Part shown: positions 33,886 to 41,827 of the stretch, piece after piece
Layout: every line of letters begins with the position of its first letter
How positions within the stretch are numbered: the stretch's first letter is position 1
Assembly (NCBI GenBank): GCA_902624095.1
Contig: CACNWB010000011.1
Location: 1-53,109, forward strand
Direction: 5' to 3'
Length of the DNA: 53,109 bases
From: an uncultured PS1 clade bacterium
Lineage (GTDB): Bacteria; Pseudomonadota; Alphaproteobacteria; RS24
Notes under the pieces: generated by a model
The model's input: the letters and a program-made list of their open reading frames with translations, nothing else
Told to the model about the DNA's origin: nothing
Database searches by the model: none
Position numbers and translations under genes: made by a program

Positions 33886-36231
33886 TTAGGAGGCTTCAGT
33901 TGGTGTAGAGGTTGGAGCAGACGGTGCATCACCGCGCAGTCGGCCATCAATTTCAATCAGCAAAGGTGGCAATAGCAAGAAATCCAGTATCAAGGCTGCC
34001 AGAATTGTCATCGACACCACAAGACCCAGCATGCCGTTGATGAGGAACGGTGAGTTGGTGAGTACCATAAAGCCCGTCACGAGAATGACGGAAGACACCC
34101 AGAGTGCCGTGCCGACGGTGGCAAAGCTGTAGCGCACCGAATCTTCGGCACTGCGTTTCAAATTGATGCGGGCATGGCGATATTTGGTCAGCATATGTAC
34201 GGTCGCATCGACAATAAGCCCTATCGCGGTCGCGGTGACAAAACTTGTCCAAAAACCGACTTCGGTTTGGATCACACTGAACACGCCAAAAGCAACCACA
34301 GGCGGGGCGATATTCGGAATGAGGCTGATCAGCCCCAGACGCAGACTGCGTAGGGCCAGCATCAAACACGCCGAGATGAGCAAAAATGCAACAAGCGTGC
34401 CTTGCGTCATTGCCTCGAAATTGCGCCGCCCGATATAGGAGAACATAACCGCCTGTCCCGACGGCTCAACATGCATGGCCTCGGGCGTGTTTTCGCGCAA
34501 CCAGCCCAGAGCCCGTGCGCGCAAGGCTTGCATCTCTACAGTGCTAACATCGGTCAGGGTCACGATAAGGCGTGACTCGGACTTATCGACATTGAGCTGG
34601 TCGTTGAGATCAAGCCCATAGGGCAGGGACATTTCGTAAAGCAGAAGATATTGCGCCGAAAGTTCGCGATTTTCCGGCACGGCATAAAAACTCTGACGGT
34701 CGGCATTCATTGAGCGGTTGATGCGTTTGACGACATCTGCGAAACTCGCAACATGCTTCACTTCCGGTTGGCCGCGGAGCCAGGTGCCGAAATTATCCAG
34801 ATCTTCCAAATAGTCCGGCTCGGAAACCCCACCCGGCCCGTCGCCGGCAAGCGAATAATTAATGATATAAATGCCTGTCAGATTATCCGATGCCCAGTCA
34901 GAGGCGACGCGGAAGTCCATACGCTCGTCAAAATATTCCACAAACCGGTCGTTGAACGTAAAGCGTGGCAGAAGGGCTGTACTGGTCAGCGCAACCCCCA
35001 GCATGATGAGCAGAAGCGGCTTGCGGCGCAAAATAACCCAATCGGCAAACCGGCCCATTATGCGACTTTGCATATCGACCGATTTGCTGGCACCCATTGG
35101 CATCAGCGTCAGCAGGGCCGGAAACAGAGACATGGAAAATATCCAGGCAAACAAGGCACCGAAACCCGACAATGTGCCCAGATCGCGATAAGGCGGCGCA
35201 TCAGAGAAATTCAGGCTGAACAGCCCGATAGCCGTGGTAACGGATGTCAAAAACACCGGCTGGGCGTTGATCGACAGACTTTCGATAATGGCCGTTTTTT
35301 TGTCAGCCCCATTGCCGCGCGCGACCAGTGCTGTGATCAGCAAATGCACGCAATCGGCCACGGCGACGGTGAGAATAATGACCGGTGCGCCGGAGACAGG
35401 CGGCGAAATGGGAATATTTAGCCATGACCCGAAACCCATGGCCGCCGCCGCCGACAGGGCGATGACAATAACCGTAGCTATTGTGCCGCTTAGCGAACGG
35501 GTTGCGACGACCAGAAACGCCGCAATTATCAAATACATGAGCGGGGTGAGGGTCGAGAGATCGGATTGCGCGGCTTCGGAAAATGACTGCGAGAGCATTT
35601 GCGAGCCGGTCAGTTCCAAACGGATATTGGGATATTTTTTGCGCATTTCAGCGCGCAAATCGCGCGCCGCCTGCACAATACTACTGGTTGCCATCGTATC
35701 ATCGCGCGGCGGGCGCAGCGAAACTAATATGGCGCCGGTGCGGGCGTCTTGTGACAGAAGCCGGCCGACAAGAAGCGGCTCGTTCAGAATTGTTTCTTCG
35801 ACATAAGCGCGCATCTCGGCATCTGTTTGCCCGGCATCGACAACAAGGTCGCGCACCTCTAGATCGTCTTCGCCAATCGCGCGCGTGTTTTGGAAATTGG
35901 TAATGGAGTCAACGCGGGTGGAAAACGGAATTTGCCAGCCTTGCGTGGTGATTTCCTCGACCATTTGCAGGGCTTGGGCGCTGGTGGCCTTAGTGCCGTC
36001 TTTCGGCTGATACACATATAGTAATGTGTCGGGGCTGGAATAGGTGCGCTCTAATTCCTCAAATGCTGTCAGATAGGGGTTTTCCGAGCTGAAGAAATAG
36101 CGGTAGTCGTTGGTGAACCTGAAATTGGTAATGCCATAAATGGCTATGCCCGCCCATATCAGCGACAGCACAATAACCAATATGGGGTTGTTAACAATAA
36201 ACCTGCTATAGCCGTCAACGGAAAATTTCAT
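33886..36231 (-). CDS. MMPL/RND family efflux transporter
   Basis: 781 residues from the ATG at 36231 (KFSVDGYSRFIVNNP); an upstream start at 36279 is unlikely. Two repeats, each with one membrane helix, a large periplasmic loop and then a five-helix bundle. The first bundle starts near 235 (TLTPLMYLIIAAFLVVATRS) and contains AVADCVHLL; the second, near 610-770, contains AIGLIVDATVHMLTKYRHA. Acidic residues within these helices are consistent with proton relay. Such pumps extract hydrophobic substrates or lipids from the inner membrane. It is first in the operon with the LolA-like protein and barrel. Substrate unknown. Confidence 0.9.
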   Translation of the reverse strand: MKFSVDGYSRFIVNNPILVIVLSLIWAGIAIYGITNFRFTNDYRYFFSSENPYLTAFEELERTYSSPDTLLYVYQPKDGTKATSAQALQMVEEITTQGWQIPFSTRVDSITNFQNTRAIGEDDLEVRDLVVDAGQTDAEMRAYVEETILNEPLLVGRLLSQDARTGAILVSLRPPRDDTMATSSIVQAARDLRAEMRKKYPNIRLELTGSQMLSQSFSEAAQSDLSTLTPLMYLIIAAFLVVATRSLSGTIATVIVIALSAAAAMGFGSWLNIPISPPVSGAPVIILTVAVADCVHLLITALVARGNGADKKTAIIESLSINAQPVFLTSVTTAIGLFSLNFSDAPPYRDLGTLSGFGALFAWIFSMSLFPALLTLMPMGASKSVDMQSRIMGRFADWVILRRKPLLLIMLGVALTSTALLPRFTFNDRFVEYFDERMDFRVASDWASDNLTGIYIINYSLAGDGPGGVSEPDYLEDLDNFGTWLRGQPEVKHVASFADVVKRINRSMNADRQSFYAVPENRELSAQYLLLYEMSLPYGLDLNDQLNVDKSESRLIVTLTDVSTVEMQALRARALGWLRENTPEAMHVEPSGQAVMFSYIGRRNFEAMTQGTLVAFLLISACLMLALRSLRLGLISLIPNIAPPVVAFGVFSVIQTEVGFWTSFVTATAIGLIVDATVHMLTKYRHARINLKRSAEDSVRYSFATVGTALWVSSVILVTGFMVLTNSPFLINGMLGLVVSMTILAALILDFLLLPPLLIEIDGRLRGDAPSAPTSTPTEAS

Positions 36232-36358
36232 TATCCAACCCCTTAATGTTCTTGTCTTCTCTAAACATCGTTTAGGCACGCAAGAGATATAAATGTCTGC
36301 AGGCGTTTGTCAAAAAGAACGCAACCTGGGTTTAATGTGTGAGTTTAGCGGCTTAAAA

Positions 36359-36535
36359 TTATCCATTGCCGCCTAGCGCCGTCATCAAATCCGTATCGCT
36401 CAAATCATTTTCGTCCAAATTGATACCATCCATTAACACGTCCCTGTTCTGGTTCGCAGGGATCCATGTGTGGTTTGAATTTTTTGGCGTTCGTAATCAT
36501 AAATCCAACCCAAACCGTGTCATAAAATTAGCCAT
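36359..36535 (-). pseudogene. Possible remnant small ORF with a double-glycine-like end
   Basis: Frame from an ATG at 36535 (MANFMTRFGLDL) meets TGA at 36497-36499 and continues in frame without another stop to TAA at 36359. The downstream part can restart at the ATG at 36433, giving 24 residues that end LSDTDLMTALGGNG. The last segment fits the spacing of double-glycine leaders (Leu-12, Ser-11, acidic -8, Leu-7, Gly-2, Gly-1), but only two residues follow the GG and no peptidase-ABC transporter is nearby. It could be a decayed peptide gene or chance. Low confidence. Confidence 0.25.
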
Positions 36536-36656
36536 TTTTATCATTTCGGCTGATCCAAGTGCTTAAACGCGACGTAACAAGTGTGACTGTCAACTTTCTT
36601 GCCAGTTTTTTCTTCTTGGGTGCCCTCCTCCCCCCCTCACCGGAGGTTCCCAGTTT

Positions 36657-36678
36657 CCCCGCCACTCGCGTGGCGGGG
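36657..36678. terminator. Hairpin downstream of the GntR regulator gene
   Basis: CCCCGCCAC and GTGGCGGGG form a perfect 9-bp stem around TCGC, four bases beyond the regulator stop. On the minus strand it is followed by AAACTGGG and not T-rich; on the plus strand by AATTTTA. It may act as a transcript 3' stabiliser or a weak terminator. Confidence 0.5.
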
Positions 36679-36682
36679 AATT

Positions 36683-37321
36683 TTACGATCCCATTACTTT
36701 GACCCTATCGAGAATAGCCTGAAGTGCAAAGCGACGTGCGCCCTCCGGCTGGCCCTGGCAAATGCTGACGGTAAGTCGGCCATAGGCGTCTAGAGGCACA
36801 TCGCGATAGCGTTTGCAAGCCCAGGCCGACAAATTCAGGGCATTACCGGCGAAGGGATTGCTGGAAATCCGGAACATACAGGCCAAATAACGGATTTCCG
36901 CAGACATCTCAGGTGCTTGCTGCAAGTCGCGCAAGTGGCTTTGCAACGCTGCCAAGTCATCTGCGTTTGCTCGGCTGGCGGCAAGTGCCGCCAAAACGGG
37001 CTCAATGGCGGCGCGCATGTCGGCAATATGCGGGTCAAATCTGGCAGCATGGTCGGTTTCAGCAAGACATTCCAGTACATCCGGGTCCCACAAAGCCCAG
37101 CGTGACATAGGGGCCACCCGGGTGCCGCGGCGCGGTTTTGCTTCAATTAACCCTTTGGCTCCGAGAATTCGAAACGCCTCGCGCACAACCGTGCGTGATA
37201 CATTGTGCTGGCTCCCAAGTTGCTGATCAGAGGGGAGGGCATCGCCTTCGGTCAGTACACCGCATAAAATTGCGGGCATCAGTATGTTTACCAGTTCGTC
37301 CGTGCGGCGAATCACCTTCAT
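36683..37321 (-). CDS. GntR/FadR-family transcriptional regulator
   Basis: 212 residues from the ATG at 37321 (an ATG three codons upstream is also possible). The N-terminal winged helix-turn-helix is clear: LPSDQQLGSQHNVSRTVVRE (near 30-49) then AFRILGAKGLIEAKPRRGTR. The C-terminal FCD effector domain (about 85-210) has DMRAAIEPVLAALAASRA and the following helices. FadR-type regulators usually repress a neighbouring catabolic gene and respond to a small acid or its CoA ester. It lies 57-66 bases downstream of the haloalkane dehalogenase gene on the same strand, so it may control that gene. Effector unknown. Confidence 0.88.
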   Translation of the reverse strand: MKVIRRTDELVNILMPAILCGVLTEGDALPSDQQLGSQHNVSRTVVREAFRILGAKGLIEAKPRRGTRVAPMSRWALWDPDVLECLAETDHAARFDPHIADMRAAIEPVLAALAASRANADDLAALQSHLRDLQQAPEMSAEIRYLACMFRISSNPFAGNALNLSAWACKRYRDVPLDAYGRLTVSICQGQPEGARRFALQAILDRVKVMGS

Positions 37322-37387
37322 AAAACCCATAATATCGAATTTTACGAAGAAATTTCATTAAAAGTATGACTATTTTTCCTTGAAACC

Positions 37388-38281
37388 TTAGATATTTTTG
37401 GAAATGATCCAATCTCGAAGGGCTGTGCCGATTTCATCCGGCGAATCTTCTTGCAAAAAATGATAGCCAGCAACTGTAACTTCCGTCTGGTTCTTCCACT
37501 TCCGGCACCCGTCGCGAACCTTGCCGACCAATATTGAACCCGGATCGGCATTGATAAACAGTTTTGGAAGGTCGGTTTCAGCCATAAATGTGGCATAATT
37601 CGTTGCAATTTCAACGACATCAGCCGGTTCGCCGGCAATCGGAATTTGCCGCGGCCATGTCAGCGTGGGGCGGCGCGCTTCGCCGGCCTCGGTGAAAGGT
37701 GCCCGATAGTGGTCCATTTCAGCGTCATCCAGCTTGCGCATAATGGACGAGGGCAGCACGCCTTCAACAAAAACATTTTTTTCCAGAACAACCTCTTCAC
37801 CCGCGGGTGAGCGAAACGCCTGAAAAATATCGCGGGCATTGTCTGGCCACTCGTCCCAATTCGGAATTGGCGCGACAATGGCTTCCATATAGCAAATTCC
37901 GGCCACGCGTGACGCATGGCGTGACGCATAATGAAAGCCCAGTGCCGATCCCCAGTCATGAATGACCAGCACTGCATTGTTTGTCACGCCAAGGGCTTCC
38001 AGTGCGGCCTCGAAATATGCGCTGTGTTCGACAAATGTATAACGGTCGGGCCCGCTATCGGGAAGTTTTTCGCTGTCGCCCATGCCGATCAGGTCAATGG
38101 CGATGCACCGGCCCAAATCCTGCACATGCGGCATGATATTGCGCCATAAGTAGGATGATGTGGGATTGCCATGCTGGAAAATAATCGGCCGCCCATTTGG
38201 GTCGCCCAATTCAACATAGGCCATTTGGCGTCCATTTACCGTGATGTGCTCTTTCGGGTGGTTCTCTATTTGTGTCGGCAT
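37388..38281 (-). CDS. dhaA: Haloalkane dehalogenase (subfamily II, DhaA/LinB-like)
   Basis: 297 residues, full length. It hydrolyses carbon-halogen bonds in alkyl halides through a covalent ester. The catalytic parts are all visible: nucleophile Asp109 in VIHDWGSALG, halide-binding Trp110 and Asn39 in QHGNPTSSYLWRN, catalytic acid Glu133 in CYMEAIVAP (after strand 6, the subfamily II position) and base His274 in AGYHFLQEDSP. No signal peptide, so it is cytosolic. It is followed by a GntR/FadR regulator on the same strand. No dehydrogenase for the resulting alcohol is next to it. Substrate range cannot be predicted. Confidence 0.93.
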   Translation of the reverse strand: MPTQIENHPKEHITVNGRQMAYVELGDPNGRPIIFQHGNPTSSYLWRNIMPHVQDLGRCIAIDLIGMGDSEKLPDSGPDRYTFVEHSAYFEAALEALGVTNNAVLVIHDWGSALGFHYASRHASRVAGICYMEAIVAPIPNWDEWPDNARDIFQAFRSPAGEEVVLEKNVFVEGVLPSSIMRKLDDAEMDHYRAPFTEAGEARRPTLTWPRQIPIAGEPADVVEIATNYATFMAETDLPKLFINADPGSILVGKVRDGCRKWKNQTEVTVAGYHFLQEDSPDEIGTALRDWIISKNI

Positions 38282-38356
38282 GTCTCGCTCCCTTTATGTT
38301 TTGCAAAGCTTTACACAACTGACCTGTGCCGACAATGGCCTGACGGATGAAACTGT

Positions 38357-39133
38357 TTAAAACTCCCGCTCTTTCAGTAGAAACTGAAGAAATTCGCGGT
38401 AGCGGTCCACGCGAATACGCTGGGCCTTGGCGTTTTTGAAATATTTCTGATGCAATTCATCAAGCACGGTTTCAAATTTGATTAGATGGCTTTCAACCGC
38501 ATCGCGCACCGTTTGGCTTTGCGCTTCAAGCCGCCTCAATTCTTCTTGGATCATGGCCTGACGCTCCTGCGCAGCATCAGTCAGATTTTCAATTTCCTGA
38601 CGTACATCGGCCATAACCTGTGCGCGCAACGATTTCATATCCTCCAGCAATTCACGCGTGCCTTCGCTTGGGTCGTTGCCTGATTGGAGGTCTGCCAGGG
38701 TTTCCTGCATGCGGAGGGACAAAAGTGATAAATCGCTGTTTTTTTGCGGATTTGCTGTGTCTGTTGCGACCCCGTCATCAAAATTGTCATCGGTCGTGTC
38801 AAGCTTGGCACCGGCACCTGCATCGAGCGTGGCTGGTGAGCCAAACGGATCGTCCGGCGAAACCGCAGGCGCTGTGCCATTTTGCGGGTCTGTGCCGTCA
38901 GCTTCACCTCTGGAATTGGAGGCTGGGTCCGCCGCTACACTGCCCGTTTCGGGGATAATGTCGGCGGCAATGGTGGCGTCCAACTCATCGTCAGCGCCAT
39001 CATCATTGGCTGAGGTTGGTTTTGCCCTCGATTGCGACGCGGTTTCGATTTCCGAGGGGTCGTTTTGCAAGATTGTATTTATGGCGTCGGCGATTTCGGA
39101 CATGCGCTGAGCTTCAATATCCTCGTCAGCCAT
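38357..39133 (-). CDS. Hypothetical acidic coiled-coil protein
   Basis: 258 residues from the ATG at 39133, which has GGGAG five bases upstream; the frame extends to an ATG at 39157. I do not recognise a family. The first 150 residues are rich in Asp, Ala, Thr, Gly and Pro and look disordered (for example DDGADDELDATIAAD). The last 110 are strongly helical with heptad-like spacing: LSLLSLRMQETLADLQ, LEDMKSLRAQVMADVRQEI, RQAMIQEELRRLEAQSQT and KFETVLDELHQKYFKNAK. No membrane segment or signal peptide. It is flanked by the dehalogenase and the btu locus with no obvious link to either; a cytoplasmic scaffold or cell-division factor is conceivable but unsupported. Confidence 0.75.
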   Translation of the reverse strand: MADEDIEAQRMSEIADAINTILQNDPSEIETASQSRAKPTSANDDGADDELDATIAADIIPETGSVAADPASNSRGEADGTDPQNGTAPAVSPDDPFGSPATLDAGAGAKLDTTDDNFDDGVATDTANPQKNSDLSLLSLRMQETLADLQSGNDPSEGTRELLEDMKSLRAQVMADVRQEIENLTDAAQERQAMIQEELRRLEAQSQTVRDAVESHLIKFETVLDELHQKYFKNAKAQRIRVDRYREFLQFLLKEREF

Positions 39134-39553
39134 GTTTACTCCCGTCATACCATCCACAATTTCGTAACATTGCAGTCATTACCAAAACCAAAAACACGAC
39201 CGCCGGTCGGGCGAATCTCGTTACAATGTTATACTAAAGCAAAGTTTTGGTTCTGCTGCCCTTAATTCTTGAATTTTGTGAGAATTGGTGACGCAAGAGA
39301 TACACAAACTCGGTTCCAACGACTCGCAAGCAGCCTATTTCGCCGCCGGCCAACAGGATCCTTTCGGCGCTGGAGCGCTGGCAGGTTTGTTTTTGCTGGA
39401 GCATGAATTTTGTCGCGGCCCCTTAAGCCACATTTGGTAGCCTTTTTGCTAATCGTATTTCAACTGTACGTCTGACTATTGAAAATGCCCATACACTATT
39501 AGCGTGTTATGTGCTTTGCGGGCCGGTGCGCACGATGCGCGCCTATTTAGGGC
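39134..39553. other. Intergenic region between the coiled-coil gene and btuF
   Basis: 420 bases with one possible small gene (39288-39440). The A+T-rich part 39441-39530 holds no recognisable element, and no cobalamin box is present here. Confidence 0.45.
39288..39440 (+). CDS. Possible 50-residue protein, unrecognised
   Basis: Frame from GTG at 39288 (or TTG at 39285) to TAG at 39440. The product begins MTQEIHKLGS, has a small hydrophobic segment AGALAGLFLLEHEF (near 28-41) and ends RGPLSHIW. Codon third positions favour G/C as in neighbouring real genes, which makes it look coding. The Shine-Dalgarno is weak (TGAGAA) and there is no known family match in memory. It is followed by CTTTTT. 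It stands between the hypothetical coiled-coil gene and btuF. It may be a remnant of a larger gene. Confidence 0.3.
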   Translation: MTQEIHKLGSNDSQAAYFAAGQQDPFGAGALAGLFLLEHEFCRGPLSHIW

Positions 39554-40387
39554 TCACCAGCGCTGATTTTCAAGTGCGGCTTGGAGGGCTGCCACGGCCA
39601 TCGGTGTGCTGGCTCCGGCGCACAACACCATGCTGGCGGGCAGGGTGATGCGGCGGTCAGGCGGAAAATTTTTTCGCAATACCGGATGGGCAAAAACCTC
39701 CGTACCCCGATCAACGGCTTCGGGCGGAGAACCGATCATGAGCAAATAATCTGGCCGAAGCATCAAAACATGCTCGAGGCTGACAGCAACCATGCCGTCA
39801 CCAGCAAAGCGTCCGAGATTTTGTGCGCCCGCACGATGAATAATGTCGTCAAGAATATGGCCTGCGCCTGTAGTCAGCCCGCGCCGTTGAATGTTCAGTA
39901 ATCCCGCCGAGATGCCCTGCCGAACGAGCCGTGCCATTTGTGCATCGAGATTTGAGAGATAATCGCGCGCTTGGGCCTCGCGGCCAATGGCGCGTCCAAG
40001 CGTAATAATTTCTTCGCGCGCTGTTTCGTAGTCATTGGCGGCATTTAGCGTGAGCGTTGTAATGCCAAGCCGATGCAATGCCTGGCGGCGATTAGCCATC
40101 GAAAATGGGCTCAAAATAACGAGATCGGGGGACATTTCGACGACTTCTTCAAGCCGCCCGCCAGTAACAGGATAGCTCGCCGCGCGCGTCGAAAAAGGCG
40201 ATTGCGCCGGGTCTTGGCTGTTCCATGTAACCGCTATAACCTGTTCACGCGCCGCAAATTCCATAAGGTAGGGGTCGGCGCATAGGTTCAGGCTCACAAT
40301 TCGCGGTAGCGCGGGTTCGACTGGTTCGGCATGTACCGATTTTGGCAGCCATAAAAGCAGAACAAGAATAATGATGCGCATGTGCAT
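39554..40387 (-). CDS. btuF: Cobalamin ABC transporter substrate-binding protein
   Basis: 277 residues from the ATG at 40387 (or two codons later). A hydrophobic signal peptide (IIILVLLLWLPKSVHA) precedes a class III periplasmic binding fold: RIVSLNLCADPYLMEF, then ATWNSQ-type loop, VVEMSPDLVILSPF near 92 and GRAIGREAQARDYLSNLD. It captures vitamin B12 (or a related corrinoid) in the periplasm and passes it to BtuC. Assignment rests on the fold plus its position: it is divergent from the permease gene btuC (about 90 bases) and near a cobalamin riboswitch and btuB/btuD. A heme- or siderophore-binding relative is an alternative, but context favours B12. Confidence 0.85.
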   Translation of the reverse strand: MHMRIIILVLLLWLPKSVHAEPVEPALPRIVSLNLCADPYLMEFAAREQVIAVTWNSQDPAQSPFSTRAASYPVTGGRLEEVVEMSPDLVILSPFSMANRRQALHRLGITTLTLNAANDYETAREEIITLGRAIGREAQARDYLSNLDAQMARLVRQGISAGLLNIQRRGLTTGAGHILDDIIHRAGAQNLGRFAGDGMVAVSLEHVLMLRPDYLLMIGSPPEAVDRGTEVFAHPVLRKNFPPDRRITLPASMVLCAGASTPMAVAALQAALENQRW

Positions 40388-40476
40388 TTGGATGGCATGG
40401 CACGGATTGTCCGCCAAGTCCAGTACACGCGAAAAGCTCTGTTTAGGGCTTGCCGCCCGCGGCGGGGGAGATTAGC

Positions 40477-41466
40477 GTGCGCCATATGTTACGCCCCAAT
40501 ATTGTCTCGCCGCTTTTGCTGGCGTTTTTGGTTTGCGCGGCCGGCCTTTCTTTGCTGGCCGGTGACGTGCCAATATCGGCCCTCGATGTCGGTCACTGGC
40601 TGGCGGGCACGGGCGCGGCCATGCCTGATATGATTTTGGCCGAAATACGCGCTCCGCGTATTGTGCTGGCTGCCTTCACCGGCTTTGTTTTGGGCTTGGC
40701 CGGTGCCGCGGTGCAGGCGTTTTTGCGCAATCCGCTGGCCGAGCCTTCATTGCTGGGCGCGTCAAATTGCGCGGCTTTGGGTGCGGTCATAGTCATTTAT
40801 CTGGGCTTTTCGGGCACCATGTCCTATAGCGTACCTGTGGCAGCATGTATCTCGGCGCTGGTTTCGGTCTTGTTGTTGCTGGCCTTTGCCGGTCGCGGCG
40901 TTTCTTCTTTGCGGCTTATTTTGGCCGGATTTGCCGTCAGCGCACTGGCCGGTGCAGGCATATCGCTGGTGCTCAATCTGGCACCCAATGCCTTTGCCGC
41001 GCTCGAAATCGCCTTCTGGTTGCTGGGCGGGGTGGAAAACAGAAATTGGAACCATGTCTATTTGGCTTTGCCCGGCGGCGTGCTTGGTTGTGTTTTATTG
41101 CTGTGGCGCGCCCGCGCGCTCGACGCGCTGGTACTTGAAGAAGATGTCGCCCGTTCGCTGGGGGCTAATTTGAGCGCCATGCGGCTGCGCCTTGCATTGG
41201 GACTGGCGTTGGGAGTTGGATCTGTCGTTGCCGTAACGGGTGTGGTCGGTTTTGTCGGGCTGGTGGCACCACATCTGGTGCGCCCGTTTACCGGACACAT
41301 GCCCTCGCGCACGCTTATCGCCGCCGGACTTCTGGGTGCGGTAATATTAGTGCTGGCGGATGGTTTTATCCGACTGGTGCCGACGCAAACCGAGTTGAAA
41401 ATGGGCGTGGTGACGGCATTTTTGGGCGTGCCGATGTTGCTCTATCTCATCCGCCGTACCGTATAG
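40477..41466 (+). CDS. btuC: Cobalamin ABC transporter permease (FecCD family)
   Basis: 329 residues from the GTG at 40477, which has GGGGGAG six bases upstream; the ATG at 40486 is an alternative. About ten membrane helices of the FecCD family. Family signatures are RAPRIVLAAFTGFVLGLAGA (near 57-76), FLRNPLAEPSLLGAS (near 82-96), and the GVVGFVGLVAPHLVRPFTG block (near 245-263), including the coupling helix to the ATPase. It would transport B12 with BtuD (43674) and BtuF (39554). The cobalamin riboswitch follows this gene and does not precede it, so its control differs from that of btuB. Confidence 0.9.
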   Translation: MRHMLRPNIVSPLLLAFLVCAAGLSLLAGDVPISALDVGHWLAGTGAAMPDMILAEIRAPRIVLAAFTGFVLGLAGAAVQAFLRNPLAEPSLLGASNCAALGAVIVIYLGFSGTMSYSVPVAACISALVSVLLLLAFAGRGVSSLRLILAGFAVSALAGAGISLVLNLAPNAFAALEIAFWLLGGVENRNWNHVYLALPGGVLGCVLLLWRARALDALVLEEDVARSLGANLSAMRLRLALGLALGVGSVVAVTGVVGFVGLVAPHLVRPFTGHMPSRTLIAAGLLGAVILVLADGFIRLVPTQTELKMGVVTAFLGVPMLLYLIRRTV

Positions 41467-41526
41467 ATGATGATCGCGACCTCTTAACTTGATTCGAAAA
41501 CCGACCCTTGTTAGTGTCGCGACGCG

Positions 41527-41725
41527 TCGATGGTGCCCCTCACGGGGGTAATAGGGAACGCAGTGCGATAAAAGGCCAAGAGGCTCGCTTATCAAGTCTG
41601 CGGCTGCACCCGCAACTGTCAGCGGATAGTAACCTGCTTTTTTGTCACTCGGTTTCGGGGAAGGCAGCAGGGATGCGATGACCCGCAAGCCAGGAAACCT
41701 GCCATGGTCGGTCGTTCATTCGGGC
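41527..41725 (+). promoter_or_regulatory. Cobalamin (AdoCbl) riboswitch upstream of btuB
   Basis: Diagnostic conserved blocks are present in order: GGTGCCCCTCACGGG (41532), GGGAACGCAGTGCG, CTGCGGCTGCACCCGCAACTG (41600 region, listed here in overlapping parts only), GGCAGCAGGGATGCGATGACCC, and the B12 box AGCCAGGAAACCTGCC at 41688-41703. It occupies the 350 bases between btuC and btuB. Binding of adenosylcobalamin normally lowers expression of the downstream btuB gene. Ends are approximate. Confidence 0.93.
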
Positions 41726-41827
41726 AGGCGGGACTGACTGCGCGAGACGGAAACTCCGTTAAAGACGACATATTAAATGAACGGCTCTCCGGTAGCTGAG
41801 GGCAGACGTTGATCTATGGAGAGAAAA

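Larger units (their letters stand above)
36232..36682. other. Intergenic region between the MMPL gene and the GntR regulator
   Basis: The 451 bases contain the MMPL leader, a possible remnant small ORF at 36359-36535 and a hairpin at 36657-36678. No other gene is supported; open frames on the plus strand lack ribosome-binding sites. Confidence 0.5.

Noticed and set aside
36366-36793. Short plus-strand frames in the GntR/MMPL gap
   Set aside because: No Shine-Dalgarno and no family resemblance; they cross the hairpin and the regulator gene.
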